From Oscillospiraceae bacterium (GTDB lineage Bacteria; Bacillota; Clostridia; Oscillospirales; Ruminococcaceae), in contig DPBR01000077.1 of assembly GCA_003516865.1 (NCBI GenBank), positions 1 through 14,986 of the forward strand: a stretch of DNA of 14,986 nucleotides, in the 5' to 3' direction. Every line of letters begins with the position of its first letter. Position 1 is the stretch's first letter. This document shows, piece after piece, positions 6,851 through 14,888 of the stretch. The notes below the pieces were generated by a model that worked only from the letters and a program-made list of their open reading frames with translations, made no database searches and was not told where the DNA came from. Both the position numbers and the translations under genes were made by a program.

Positions 6851-8245
6851 TCACATATATTTAAGCGCTCTGTCGGGGTTATACTTTTCGTCAAGCAGCT
6901 TGTCGTCGATACGGTCAAGTTCTGTTCTGGGAAGCGCGCAAAGCAAATCCCAGCCCAAATCGAGCGTTTCGTCAAGCGAACGGTTCTCGTCGAAACCCTG
7001 ATTGAGGAAATTATTCTCGAAAATCCGTCCAAACTTCATATACGCGCGGTCGGTATCCGAAAGCTCGTCCTCGCCGATAACGGAAGCAAGGCTTCTCGCG
7101 TCCTGAACCTTTGCATAAGCGGCGAAAAGCTGGTTGGAAACGGCGGCATGGTCGGCGCGCGTAAAGCCCTCGCCGATACCGTCTTTCATCAGTCGCGACA
7201 GCGACAGCAGAACCGAAACGCCGGGATAAATTCCCTTGCGGTCGAGTTCGCGGTCGAAAACAATCTGACCCTCTGTGATGTAGGCGGTGAGGTCGGGAAT
7301 GGGGTGCGTGATATCATCGTTCGGCATCGTGAGAATGGGGATTTGCGTAACCGAGCCTGCGCTGCCCTTAATAATGCCCGCGCGCTCATAAATCGCGGCG
7401 AGATTTGAGTAAAGATAGCCGGGATAGCCCTTTCTTCCGGGGATTTCGCCCTTTGAGGACGAAAACTCGCGCAGCGCCTCGGCATAAGAGGTCATATCCG
7501 TCATAATAACGAGAATATGCATATTTTTCTCAAACGCAAGATATTCCGCCGCGGTAAGCGCGCAAAGCGGCGTGAGCAGACGTTCGATAATCGGGTCGCT
7601 TGAAAGATTGAGAAACATACAAACGCGCTCGATTGCGCCCGTATCCTCGAAAGAGCGGCGGAAATAGTCCGCGACGTCGTTCTGAACGCCCATCGCCGCG
7701 AAAACGATACCGAAATCCTTCGAGCCTTCGCCGGTGATTTTCGCCTGCTTGACAATCTGAACGGCGAGCTTGTTGTGTTCCATACCGGAGCCCGAAAAAA
7801 TCGGCAGCTTCTGTCCGCGGATAAGCGTCATAAGCGCGTCGATGGAGCTTATTCCCGTGTGGATATAGTTTCTGGGATAATCTCTGGAATAAGGGTTGAG
7901 GGCGCGTCCGTTAACGTCGCCCATTTTTTCGGGGAAAACGTCGCCAAGCCCGTCGATAGGCTTACCCGCGCCGCTGAAAACGCGTCCGAGCATTTCGGGC
8001 GAAAGCGGGATTTCGAGTGGTTTACCCGAAAAAATCGTGCGTGTATTCTTGAGGGAAACGCCGTTTGTACCCTCGAAAACCTGCAAAATTACCTTTTCGC
8101 CCTCCATCTGGACAACGCGCCCGATACGCTCGGAGCCGTCGTCGAGGCGAATTTTCGCAATCTCGTCAAAAGCCGCGCCGCGAACGCCGTCAAGCGCGAC
8201 AAGCGGGCCGTTTATATCCGTCAATCCAACATACTGTACGTTCAT
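6851..8245 (-). CDS. atpB: V-type ATP synthase subunit B
   Basis: This 464-residue protein is the non-catalytic nucleotide-binding subunit that alternates with A in the A3B3 head. The N-terminal beta-barrel (about 1-75) starts with NVQYVGLTDINGPLV. The position of the Walker A loop is degenerate (SGSGMEHNKLA, 151-161), as expected for B subunits. DMTSYAEALREFSSSKGEIP (250-269), followed by GRKGYPGYLYSN, is the hallmark family segment. YPGVSVLLSLSR (340-351) fits the alpha/beta ATPase signature region, with Leu where a Pro is often found. The start is ATG with AGAGGTT upstream; the gap after A is 19 nt. Complete and of usual length. Confidence 0.97.
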   Translation of the reverse strand: MNVQYVGLTDINGPLVALDGVRGAAFDEIAKIRLDDGSERIGRVVQMEGEKVILQVFEGTNGVSLKNTRTIFSGKPLEIPLSPEMLGRVFSGAGKPIDGLGDVFPEKMGDVNGRALNPYSRDYPRNYIHTGISSIDALMTLIRGQKLPIFSGSGMEHNKLAVQIVKQAKITGEGSKDFGIVFAAMGVQNDVADYFRRSFEDTGAIERVCMFLNLSSDPIIERLLTPLCALTAAEYLAFEKNMHILVIMTDMTSYAEALREFSSSKGEIPGRKGYPGYLYSNLAAIYERAGIIKGSAGSVTQIPILTMPNDDITHPIPDLTAYITEGQIVFDRELDRKGIYPGVSVLLSLSRLMKDGIGEGFTRADHAAVSNQLFAAYAKVQDARSLASVIGEDELSDTDRAYMKFGRIFENNFLNQGFDENRSLDETLDLGWDLLCALPRTELDRIDDKLLDEKYNPDRALKYM

Positions 8246-8264
8246 TTTCTAACCTCTTTGGCAA

Positions 8265-10016
8265 TCAGCCTGCAACAAGCGCGTCAATTTTCTCATTAAT
8301 CTCGGAAATAAGCCCGTCAAACATTTCAAGCTTGTTGTTCGGGATATCGTATTTCATCTTAATCGCCTTCTCGAAAAGCCCCTGCGAGAGGATATCCGAA
8401 AGCAGAACGCCCGTTTTAAGCGCGTCGAGCGACCTGTTATACAGCACGGAAATCGCTTTCATCATAAGCCGCTGCTTTTCAAGAGGAACGTAGGTATCGT
8501 CCGCGTGGTTGGCGTTCTGCTGGAGGAAGCCGACGCGCACGACTCTCGCCGTTTCGATGGTGAGCTTCTGGTCGTCGGGGAGAACGTCCGCGCCGATTAA
8601 CTTCACGATTTCGAGCAGCTTCGACTCTTCCTGAAGAATATTCGCGATTTCCTGCCGAAGCGCCATAAAGTCGGGCGCAACGCCGTTATAGAAATCCGCG
8701 AGTTCGCCGACGTATTCGGAATAGCTGCTGTTCCAGTCGATTGCGGGATAGTGGCGCGCATAGGCGAGCGACTTGTCGAGCGCCCAGAAACAGCGCACAA
8801 AGCGCTTTGTGTTCTGCGTAACGGGTTCGGAGAAGTCCGAGCCTTGCGGCGAAACCGCGCCGATGATAGTAACCGAGCCTTCCGAGCCGTTCAGATTTTT
8901 TACATAGCCCGCTCTCTCGTAAAATTCCGCGAGTCTTGACGGGAGATACGCGGGAAATCCTTCTTCCGCGGGCATTTCTTCAAGACGTCCCGAAATTTCG
9001 CGGAGCGCCTCAGCCCAGCGCGACGTCGAGTCCGCCATAATCGCTATGTGATAACCCATATCGCGGTAATATTCCGCAAGCGTAATACCCGTATAAATAG
9101 ACGCTTCGCGCGCCGCCACGGGCATATTCGAGGTGTTCGCGATAAGAACGGTTCTGTCGGTGAGGGGACGGTTGGATTTGGGGTCGATAAGCTCGCCGAA
9201 CTCCTCCAGAACCTGCGTCATCTCGTTTCCGCGCTCTCCGCAGCCGATATACACGATAATATCCGCGTCGCACCACTTTGCAATCTGATGCTGAGTGACG
9301 GTTTTGCCCGTGCCGAAGCCGCCGGGGATAGCCGCCGCGCCGCCCTTTGCAATCGGAATTATAGTATCGATAATGCGCTGTCCCGTGATAAGCGGGCGCG
9401 TCGAAGGCAGTCTGCCCGCGCAGGGACGCGGCTTCTTGATAGCCCAGCGCTGAACCATCGTGAGTTCCTTTTCCTCGCCGTTCGCGGTTTTGAGCTTTAT
9501 GATAACGTCGTTTACGCGGTATTTTCCGTTCTCTGCGGCAAAAGTCACCGTACCGCTCAAATCGGGCGGCAGCATACATTTGTGCGTGATGAGCGGAGTT
9601 TCGGGAGTTGTGCAGTAGACTGCGCCCGCTGAAAGCTCGTCGCCGACCTTAACTGTTACTGTAACGTCGAAAACGCGTTCCTCGTCGAGCGCGGAAAGAC
9701 GGCTTCCCTCGGCGACAAACGCGCCGTTTTCCTTGACCATATCGCGCAGCGGACGCTCGATTCCGTCAAAAATGTTCGAGATAATACCCGGACCGAGAGT
9801 GGCGCATACGGGCGCTCCCGAACCGAAAATAGGCTCGCCGACCCTAAGTCCCGCAGTATTCTCGTAAACCTGAATTGTGGTAAATTCATCTGTAACGCCG
9901 ATAACCTCGCCGATAAGGCGGCGGTTTCCGACGAACACCATTTCAAGCATTGAAAAATCTTTTGTTTCAGCCGCCTTGACGACAGGCCCGTTTATCGAAT
10001 AAATAGTATTTTCCAA
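8265..10016 (-). CDS. atpA: V-type ATP synthase catalytic subunit A
   Basis: This catalytic subunit hydrolyses or makes ATP at the A/B interface; 583 residues from the chosen start. It has the N-terminal barrel (ENTIYSINGPVV), the insertion of about 90 residues typical of A subunits before the nucleotide-binding domain, Walker A GGFGTGKT (about 232-239), CGERGNEM with the catalytic Glu (about 261), and DSTSRWAEALREISGRLEEM (about 329-348). No intein interrupts the P-loop. Two in-frame TTG codons could start it, at 10022 and 10016; no ATG or GTG is suitable. The GGGGGA ribosome binding site ends directly at the first TTG, which is too close, but is seven bases from the second, so 10016 is preferred. 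The gap after subunit E is 59 nt. Confidence 0.96.
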   Translation of the reverse strand: MENTIYSINGPVVKAAETKDFSMLEMVFVGNRRLIGEVIGVTDEFTTIQVYENTAGLRVGEPIFGSGAPVCATLGPGIISNIFDGIERPLRDMVKENGAFVAEGSRLSALDEERVFDVTVTVKVGDELSAGAVYCTTPETPLITHKCMLPPDLSGTVTFAAENGKYRVNDVIIKLKTANGEEKELTMVQRWAIKKPRPCAGRLPSTRPLITGQRIIDTIIPIAKGGAAAIPGGFGTGKTVTQHQIAKWCDADIIVYIGCGERGNEMTQVLEEFGELIDPKSNRPLTDRTVLIANTSNMPVAAREASIYTGITLAEYYRDMGYHIAIMADSTSRWAEALREISGRLEEMPAEEGFPAYLPSRLAEFYERAGYVKNLNGSEGSVTIIGAVSPQGSDFSEPVTQNTKRFVRCFWALDKSLAYARHYPAIDWNSSYSEYVGELADFYNGVAPDFMALRQEIANILQEESKLLEIVKLIGADVLPDDQKLTIETARVVRVGFLQQNANHADDTYVPLEKQRLMMKAISVLYNRSLDALKTGVLLSDILSQGLFEKAIKMKYDIPNNKLEMFDGLISEINEKIDALVAG

Positions 10017-10022
10017 GTCCAA

Positions 10023-10028
10023 TCCCCC
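10023..10028 (-). promoter_or_regulatory. Ribosome binding site of subunit A
   Basis: GGGGGA on the - strand abuts the first in-frame TTG (10022-10020) and lies seven bases from the second (10016-10014). Normal Shine-Dalgarno spacing favours the second TTG. Confidence 0.6.
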
Positions 10029-10075
10029 AAATAGATTGTTATAACGCCGTCAGACTTTTTCCGCGCATAAACCCG

Positions 10076-10669
10076 TCAAAGCTCAGCCATAGTCAGCTCG
10101 CGTTTTTCGGAAAAAGCCGCGCGTTCGTCCTCAAGCGCCTTGTCGAGCGACAAATCGCAGAACAGCCCGCGTTTTTCGTCAAGCGCGCAAATTCCTCCGA
10201 GAACGATAGCCCTGTCGGCGCGCACCTCGTGTTTTGTGAGCGCCGAAACGCGCTTTTCATCGGCAAGAGAAGCGAGAATTACGATATCCTTGCCGAGCGC
10301 TTCCTCAGCCTTTGCGATACGCTTTGCAAGAAAATCGTCATATTTATCGCTCTGAGCAAACTTTTTGAGTTCGCCCTCGATATCGCCGAAAAACTTATCG
10401 CAAAGCTCTTTTCGGTGAGCGAGAACCTTTTTGTTCGCCTCGAAATCGCAGCGCGAGAGTTCCTTTGCGAACGCCGCTTCGGAAGCGGAACGCTCAGCCT
10501 TTAGCAAAGCCATAGCCTCGCGCTGTTCGTGTTCCTCGCGGATACGGTCGGCAGCGGAACGCTGTTCGCGGATTTTCGCGGTAAGTTCCTCAATTTCGCG
10601 GTCAGCCTGATGATTGACGGCATTCCGGAACATCGTCATTTTTGACGCATTCAGCTTGTTCAAATCCAT
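10076..10669 (-). CDS. atpE: V-type ATP synthase subunit E
   Basis: This 197-residue peripheral-stalk subunit pairs with the G/H-type subunit to hold the A3B3 head against rotation. Residues 1 to about 105 are highly charged and helical (Glu/Lys/Arg/Ala rich), as expected for a long coiled coil. From about 110 a compact C-terminal domain follows, with the family pattern DRAIVLGGICALDEKRGLF (152-170) and then LDKALEDERAAF. The frame opens ten codons earlier, at 10699, but the ATG at 10669 is preferred because AAAGGA precedes it at normal spacing and the family N-terminus begins there. It sits 45 nt after subunit F. Confidence 0.9.
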   Translation of the reverse strand: MDLNKLNASKMTMFRNAVNHQADREIEELTAKIREQRSAADRIREEHEQREAMALLKAERSASEAAFAKELSRCDFEANKKVLAHRKELCDKFFGDIEGELKKFAQSDKYDDFLAKRIAKAEEALGKDIVILASLADEKRVSALTKHEVRADRAIVLGGICALDEKRGLFCDLSLDKALEDERAAFSEKRELTMAEL

Positions 10670-10714
10670 AAAAAATCCTTTCGTTGCACGGAAAAACACC
10701 GTTTATGCGGCGCG

Positions 10715-11023
10715 TTAAAGCTTAATGCCGATTGCTTCCTCAACATAGCGGCCGATGGCCTCGGAAACTCCTCCCGAACCGTGGCGGTCGGGAATTTCAA
10801 CGACAAGCGGACGGCGGCGGTTAAGCTTGATATCATAAACGCGTTCGGGGTTGAGCGCGGCGCTTTTCTGCGTCATAAGCACAACCGCGATATCTTCGTC
10901 CGCGGCGGCTTTGTCGAGCGCTTCGTTAACCTCGTCGGACGTGTGGACGACTACGCCCTCAACGCCCGCGATACGCATTCCCATCTGCGTATCCGTGTTG
11001 TCGCTTATCAGAAAAAACTTCAT
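10715..11023 (-). CDS. atpF: V-type ATP synthase subunit F
   Basis: This 102-residue small rotor subunit binds the D shaft and modulates coupling. The N-terminal Rossmann-like fold shows KFFLISDNTDTQMGMRIAGV, then a strand AVVLMTQ, the segment RRPLVVEIPDRHG that is typical of the family, and the C-terminal helix ending EEAIGIKL. Length is usual. AAGGGGAT precedes the ATG. It lies between K (15 nt gap) and E, whereas in Enterococcus hirae and Thermus the F-type gene follows C and directly precedes A. Confidence 0.94.
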   Translation of the reverse strand: MKFFLISDNTDTQMGMRIAGVEGVVVHTSDEVNEALDKAAADEDIAVVLMTQKSAALNPERVYDIKLNRRRPLVVEIPDRHGSGGVSEAIGRYVEEAIGIKL

Positions 11024-11038
11024 AAAATCCCCTTGAAA

Positions 11039-11488
11039 TCAGCCGAAAAGGATAAGGATAGAAATAAGCAGACCGTAAATTGCAACGCCCTCGCCGAGCG
11101 CTACGAAAATCAGCGCCTTGGAGAAAGCCTTGTCGTTCTCGGAGATAGCTCCGATAGCCGCGGGAGCGCCCGCGCCGACCGCGATACCCGCGCCGATTGA
11201 GCCGAGTCCCGTTGAAAGCGCCGCCGCGAGGTACTTTATACCGTCGGAAGCGGGCTGAGCGGCATTAGCGGCGTTTGCGGCGGCTTCGGGGGAAGCGGCG
11301 AACGCGCCCGTAAGCGGAAGCACAATCATCGTGAGCATAACGCCCGCGAAAGACGCGATATTTGCGATAACGGCGCGCTTCGGGCGAACCGTTTTTCCGG
11401 AACGTCTGCGGAGAATAGCCGCAAAAATAGGCGTCATAATAAGCGCAATTGCAATCAAAGGCAGGATAATGATAAGAGCGATGTTCAT
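11039..11488 (-). CDS. atpK: V-type ATP synthase subunit K (c-ring proteolipid) with N-terminal membrane extension
   Basis: This 149-residue rotor-ring proteolipid carries ions across the membrane. Four hydrophobic segments are visible: about 3-26, 40-64, 86-115 and 121-148. Only the last two form a recognisable c-type hairpin: a Gly/Ala-rich helix (STGLGSIGAGIAVGAGAPAA), a polar loop (SENDK), then ALGEGVAIYG with Glu133 as the single ion-binding carboxylate. The first two segments lack the Gly-rich pattern and any membrane carboxylate. A basic loop (RRRSGKTVRPKR, 27-38) separates them and an Ala-rich linker (64-83) follows. The second segment ends in AFA-A, which resembles a signal peptidase site. 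Positive-inside reasoning puts the SENDK loop in the cytoplasm, as the ring requires. GGAGGAAA precedes the ATG. Confidence 0.93.
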   Translation of the reverse strand: MNIALIIILPLIAIALIMTPIFAAILRRRSGKTVRPKRAVIANIASFAGVMLTMIVLPLTGAFAASPEAAANAANAAQPASDGIKYLAAALSTGLGSIGAGIAVGAGAPAAIGAISENDKAFSKALIFVALGEGVAIYGLLISILILFG

Positions 11489-11506
11489 TTTAATTTCCTC
11501 CGAAAA

Positions 11507-13459
11507 TTAATCATTTTTTACGGCAAGCGGGGTAAATTCGCTTCCGCCGCCGTCATAGAACCTTGAAAATACCTCGTAAAATTCAAGTCTGAGCACCTGA
11601 ATACCCGAAAGCAGACCCTCGATACCCATAACGAGAATATTACCGATAATATACGCGATAACCATTCCCGCGGTTATGGGAGCGCCGGGCTGCGAAGCGC
11701 CCGCAAGCTGCGATACAACGAGCATAAATCCCGCGTGCGAAAGGACGAAGCCGCCTATTCTGAGGAAGCTCATCGTGTTCGAGAGAAAGCTCAGCGCGCC
11801 CTCGAAGATGCCGATAAAGCTCTCCGCAACGCTGAATTTCTCGGCTTTTTTGCCCGTGACGAGAGCGGAAAGCGGCGCTTTGAAGAAAATGCACGCAACC
11901 GGCAGTACAATCAGGCAAATCACATAAGGCACGGTCATAATTTCAAGCCCGTACATAAGCGAGCCGCCAAATCCGATAACGATAGAAGCGTAAAGCAAAA
12001 TTCCCGCGACGCCGTTCACGTCGAAAAGCGCCTCTCCGAGCTTTTTCGCCTTGAAATTCTTGATTGTGTTGAGAATCATCGAGATTAGGATAAGCACAAT
12101 TCCGACAAACAGCGCGAAAATGAGGACTGCGGTCGCCGCTTGGAATATGGTCGAGGGGTGGCGCGGAATACCGAGATTACCCATCAAATCGCAAATACCG
12201 AACCAGATATTTTCGCGGTGGAAAATGGGCTTGATAAGCGTTTCTATGCCGAAAACCGAGCCGTAAACGCACCCGAAAAGCGCCGAGAAAATTCCGAGCC
12301 TCGTCATAATGGGCGCAAGCTGATTTTTCGTCTTTTTCGAGAGGATAAGACCGAGAAGCGAGATAACAAGCCCTTGTCCGACGTCCCCGAACATAATGCC
12401 GAACATCAGCATATAGGTAACCGCGACGTAAGGCGTGGGGTCGAAGCCGCTGTAAACAGGCAGCCCGTACATTTTGGTGAACATCTCGAACGGCCGCGTG
12501 AAGAAGTTGTTTCTCAGCTTAACGGGAACGTCCTCCGCGTGCTTCTTGTCAACGGGGATTTCCGCGCACTGAACGTTCTTCGCGTTCTTGACGACGGCGG
12601 TTCTGAGCTTTTTGGAGTCCCTCGCGGGGCAGTATCCCGAAAACGAAAACCGTCCGCTTGAGATGACGACTTTCTTTCGCAGGTCGTTAACCTCGCTTTT
12701 GTACTTCAGCTTTGAAAGAACCGCGGATAAATCGTCCGAAAGGCTGTCCGCGAAATAAGCGAGTTCCTTTTCAAGTCGGATTTTCTCCTTTTCCTCCTCC
12801 TCGATAACCGCGTGAAGCTTCTTATCGGCGAGTTCCGCGTCGCCTTCGAGGTAATCGGGAAGCCTTGTGCGCTCAAAACCGAGCGAAGTCATAAGCTCGT
12901 CCGCAAATTCGACGTACTGCACGGGAACGAGGTAAATTCCGTAAACGTAATCCGCGGCTTTCTCAAACTCCTGAAAAATGAAGCATTTATTCGCGTAATA
13001 CTTGAGTTTTTCCTCGTTGTCGAGGGGCATTCTGCCGATACGCATTTTGACGTACTTCAGCGAAAACAGCTCGGAAAACGGCTCGTCAAGCCCGTGCAGA
13101 TGCATAATGTAAGCGTCCGTTTCCTTATGTTCGCGAAGGCTTTTGTCGACAGCGGCATACTGCTCGTTAAGCTCGTCGTAGCGCCTGCCGATATCGCCGA
13201 GATAGTTCTCGAAATCCTCGGCGGTTTCGCACTCAACCCCCTCGAAATCCGCATTTCTGACGGGAATTTTGAGGTTAATCGCCATATCGCGCACTCTCGC
13301 GTAAATATTCGCGTAGGGGTTCTGGTCGCCGAGATTTCGCGCAACCGCGCCGTTTGAAACGATATGGAAGCAGCCGCTCTCGCAGCACGCCATAAGCGCG
13401 GCGTCAAGAGCCTTAGCCGGACCGTCGATTGAAATCAGCGACATTTTTTCAATTCCCAA
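11507..13459 (-). CDS. atpI: V-type ATP synthase subunit I (membrane stator, subunit a homologue)
   Basis: This 650-residue subunit forms the ion half-channels against the K ring. Residues 1 to about 330 are a charged cytoplasmic arm with coiled-coil stretches (for example 205-240). The membrane domain starts with YMLMFGIMFGDVGQG (349-363), a family hallmark, and continues with several hydrophobic helices. NTMSFLRIGG (561-570) supplies the essential Arg567 facing the ring glutamate. EGLLSGIQVLRLEFYEVFSRFY (614-635) includes the second conserved Arg624 and is followed by a GGG motif and TPL. The start is TTG at 13459; GGTGG (13466-13470) is six bases upstream, and the resulting MGIEKM N-terminus matches the family, so the ATG at 13444 is less likely. 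The stop lies 18 nt before K. Confidence 0.95.
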   Translation of the reverse strand: MGIEKMSLISIDGPAKALDAALMACCESGCFHIVSNGAVARNLGDQNPYANIYARVRDMAINLKIPVRNADFEGVECETAEDFENYLGDIGRRYDELNEQYAAVDKSLREHKETDAYIMHLHGLDEPFSELFSLKYVKMRIGRMPLDNEEKLKYYANKCFIFQEFEKAADYVYGIYLVPVQYVEFADELMTSLGFERTRLPDYLEGDAELADKKLHAVIEEEEKEKIRLEKELAYFADSLSDDLSAVLSKLKYKSEVNDLRKKVVISSGRFSFSGYCPARDSKKLRTAVVKNAKNVQCAEIPVDKKHAEDVPVKLRNNFFTRPFEMFTKMYGLPVYSGFDPTPYVAVTYMLMFGIMFGDVGQGLVISLLGLILSKKTKNQLAPIMTRLGIFSALFGCVYGSVFGIETLIKPIFHRENIWFGICDLMGNLGIPRHPSTIFQAATAVLIFALFVGIVLILISMILNTIKNFKAKKLGEALFDVNGVAGILLYASIVIGFGGSLMYGLEIMTVPYVICLIVLPVACIFFKAPLSALVTGKKAEKFSVAESFIGIFEGALSFLSNTMSFLRIGGFVLSHAGFMLVVSQLAGASQPGAPITAGMVIAYIIGNILVMGIEGLLSGIQVLRLEFYEVFSRFYDGGGSEFTPLAVKND

Positions 13460-13465
13460 ATTATA

Positions 13466-13470
13466 CCACC
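13466..13470 (-). promoter_or_regulatory. Ribosome binding site of subunit I
   Basis: GGTGG on the - strand is six bases from the TTG at 13459-13457 and about 21 from the internal ATG at 13444. The spacing supports the TTG start. Confidence 0.55.
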
Positions 13471-13478
13471 GCCTTTGT

Positions 13479-14507
13479 TTATATCACAAGCATTTTCATA
13501 ATATCCGTCCCCGAAAGCTCGTATCTCACGCCCTCGACGACGGTTCTGATATTGCGAAGCTCCGTCCAGACGCTCTCGGAAAGCGCAAAATACGCAACCG
13601 AGGCATATTTCGTCATACGAAGCGTTTTCTCGTAGAATTTCTGGCTTACGCGTTCCGCAAGCAGCTCGACCGTCGCATTATCGCCGTCCGCGTTATAGCC
13701 GATTTTCGCGAGCCTGCGGCCGAGCGCTTCAATGTCTTTTTCAGCGGCAAGCTCCTCTATAACGTCATCTCTGAGCTTATATCTGAACGGAATAAGCTTT
13801 TCGCCGATATTATCGCGCGAACTTCCCGAAAACTGCGCGTATCTGTACAGCGTGACGACGTTTTCCATATCGATTGACCGCAGAACCGCGCATTTAAGCT
13901 CTTTTTTCTCCGCGCCGTGAAAGTCGCCCTCGATTTTCCCCAAAAGCCTGAAATAATAATCGTTGAGCAAATCCCGCTCTATTTCCCCGATATTGAGCTT
14001 ACCGCTTGCGGCGGAGTTTATGAGCGGTTCGCGGAGAACCTTGATATAATGCGTATTTTCGAGAAGCGAAACAATCTCGGCGAGATTTTTCGCTCTGCCA
14101 AGCTCCGGAAGGTCGGTTTCGGTAAATCGGTTTAGATACATCGGAACCGCGGCGATATAAACGTCCGCGCCGCCCGCGAAAACCGCTCCGACTGCGGAAA
14201 CAATCTGCCCTATTTCGAGCCGCTCGACGATAAACTTAAAGTATTCGCGGCTTTTGGTGAAATCGAATTTTTTGAAGCTCTCGAAGATATCGAAAGCGGA
14301 TTTTCCGAGAACAGCCTCAAGCTGCGCGCGGTGAATAGCGCCGGAATTAGCCGCCGCGAGCGCTTTTTGGTATCTCGGCGAGTTTTTGAGGAAATCGCAC
14401 ACCTGCGGCACGGTTTCCTTAGCGGCGAGAAGCGCGTAATCGCTTTGGGAAAGCCTTTTCCCGAAAACCGCGCGGCACTTCGCCGTAACGCCGTTTGCAG
14501 CGAACAT
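13479..14507 (-). CDS. atpC: V-type ATP synthase subunit C
   Basis: This 342-residue protein of the V-ATPase C/AC39 (subunit d) family is the funnel-shaped socket that joins the D/F shaft to the K ring. It is almost wholly alpha-helical in prediction by eye. The repeated three-fold helical layout of the family is visible, including the segment LRSIDMENVVTLYRYAQF, which corresponds to the usual D-x-x-N-x-x-x-L-x-R motif, and a preceding EIERDLLNDYYFRLL stretch. The ATG has GGAGGGG upstream, inside the end of the preceding gene; one base separates that gene's stop from this start, implying translational coupling. Its position between H and I is unusual. The stop lies 19 nt before the start of I. 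Confidence 0.93.
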   Translation of the reverse strand: MFAANGVTAKCRAVFGKRLSQSDYALLAAKETVPQVCDFLKNSPRYQKALAAANSGAIHRAQLEAVLGKSAFDIFESFKKFDFTKSREYFKFIVERLEIGQIVSAVGAVFAGGADVYIAAVPMYLNRFTETDLPELGRAKNLAEIVSLLENTHYIKVLREPLINSAASGKLNIGEIERDLLNDYYFRLLGKIEGDFHGAEKKELKCAVLRSIDMENVVTLYRYAQFSGSSRDNIGEKLIPFRYKLRDDVIEELAAEKDIEALGRRLAKIGYNADGDNATVELLAERVSQKFYEKTLRMTKYASVAYFALSESVWTELRNIRTVVEGVRYELSGTDIMKMLVI

Positions 14508-14508
14508 A

Positions 14509-14817
14509 TTACCCCTCCGTAATGCGCTTTACTATCTCGTCGCGCCATTTTGCGCCGTTGTCCGCGAAGCGCTTATCGAGAGCGGCAATTCTTTCGCCAA
14601 GCGAAATCTCGGTGCGTTCGCGTTTTTCGGCGAGAATTTTATCCTGCTCGGCTTTTTTTGAAGCGTTTTTTTCGCGCTCGTCGCCGAGAATTCTTTCGCG
14701 TTCGCGGGCGGTGTTTTCGCCGAATTCATCGGTGCGCTGCTTCTGCTTGAGAACGGCGCTTTCGACGCGATCCGCCGCGGATTTGTCCAAATCAATAATT
14801 TCGCGTATAAAATCCAT
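14509..14817 (-). CDS. atpH: V-type ATP synthase subunit H/G-like (peripheral stalk)
   Basis: This 102-residue, highly charged, helical protein (Glu, Arg, Lys and Ala make up most of residues 10-100) fits the G/H-type stalk subunit that forms a heterodimeric coiled coil with E. Family identity rests on composition, length and its place as first gene of the operon, where Thermus and Enterococcus also encode a stalk coil; the sequence itself carries no diagnostic motif. The frame opens upstream at 14982, but those 55 codons are Cys/Phe-rich and AT-rich, unlike coding sequence here. The ATG at 14817 has GGGGGAA just upstream, so it is preferred. The stop is one base before the start of C. Confidence 0.8.
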   Translation of the reverse strand: MDFIREIIDLDKSAADRVESAVLKQKQRTDEFGENTARERERILGDEREKNASKKAEQDKILAEKRERTEISLGERIAALDKRFADNGAKWRDEIVKRITEG

Positions 14818-14854
14818 AGCTTCCCCCGTATAATAAAAATCACAATTCCTACAT

Positions 14855-14883
14855 ATTTTAACTCTTTTCCTTCTAAAAAACAA
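14855..14883 (-). promoter_or_regulatory. Candidate sigma-A-type promoter of the ATPase operon
   Basis: On the - strand, TTGTTT (14883-14878) and TAAAAT (14860-14855) are separated by exactly 17 bases, inside the AT-rich region ahead of the first ATPase gene. The -10 box matches consensus at five of six positions and the -35 at three of six. Other AT-rich hexamers nearby could also serve, so this is a suggestion. The start codon would lie about 38 bases downstream of the -10 box. Confidence 0.35.
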
Positions 14884-14888
14884 TATAC

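Noticed and set aside
7790..7793. Loss of the Walker A motif in subunit B (the SGSGMEHNKLA segment, 7763-7795) as a damaging mutation
   Set aside because: B subunits of V/A-type ATPases are normally non-catalytic and lack a functional P-loop, so this is expected.
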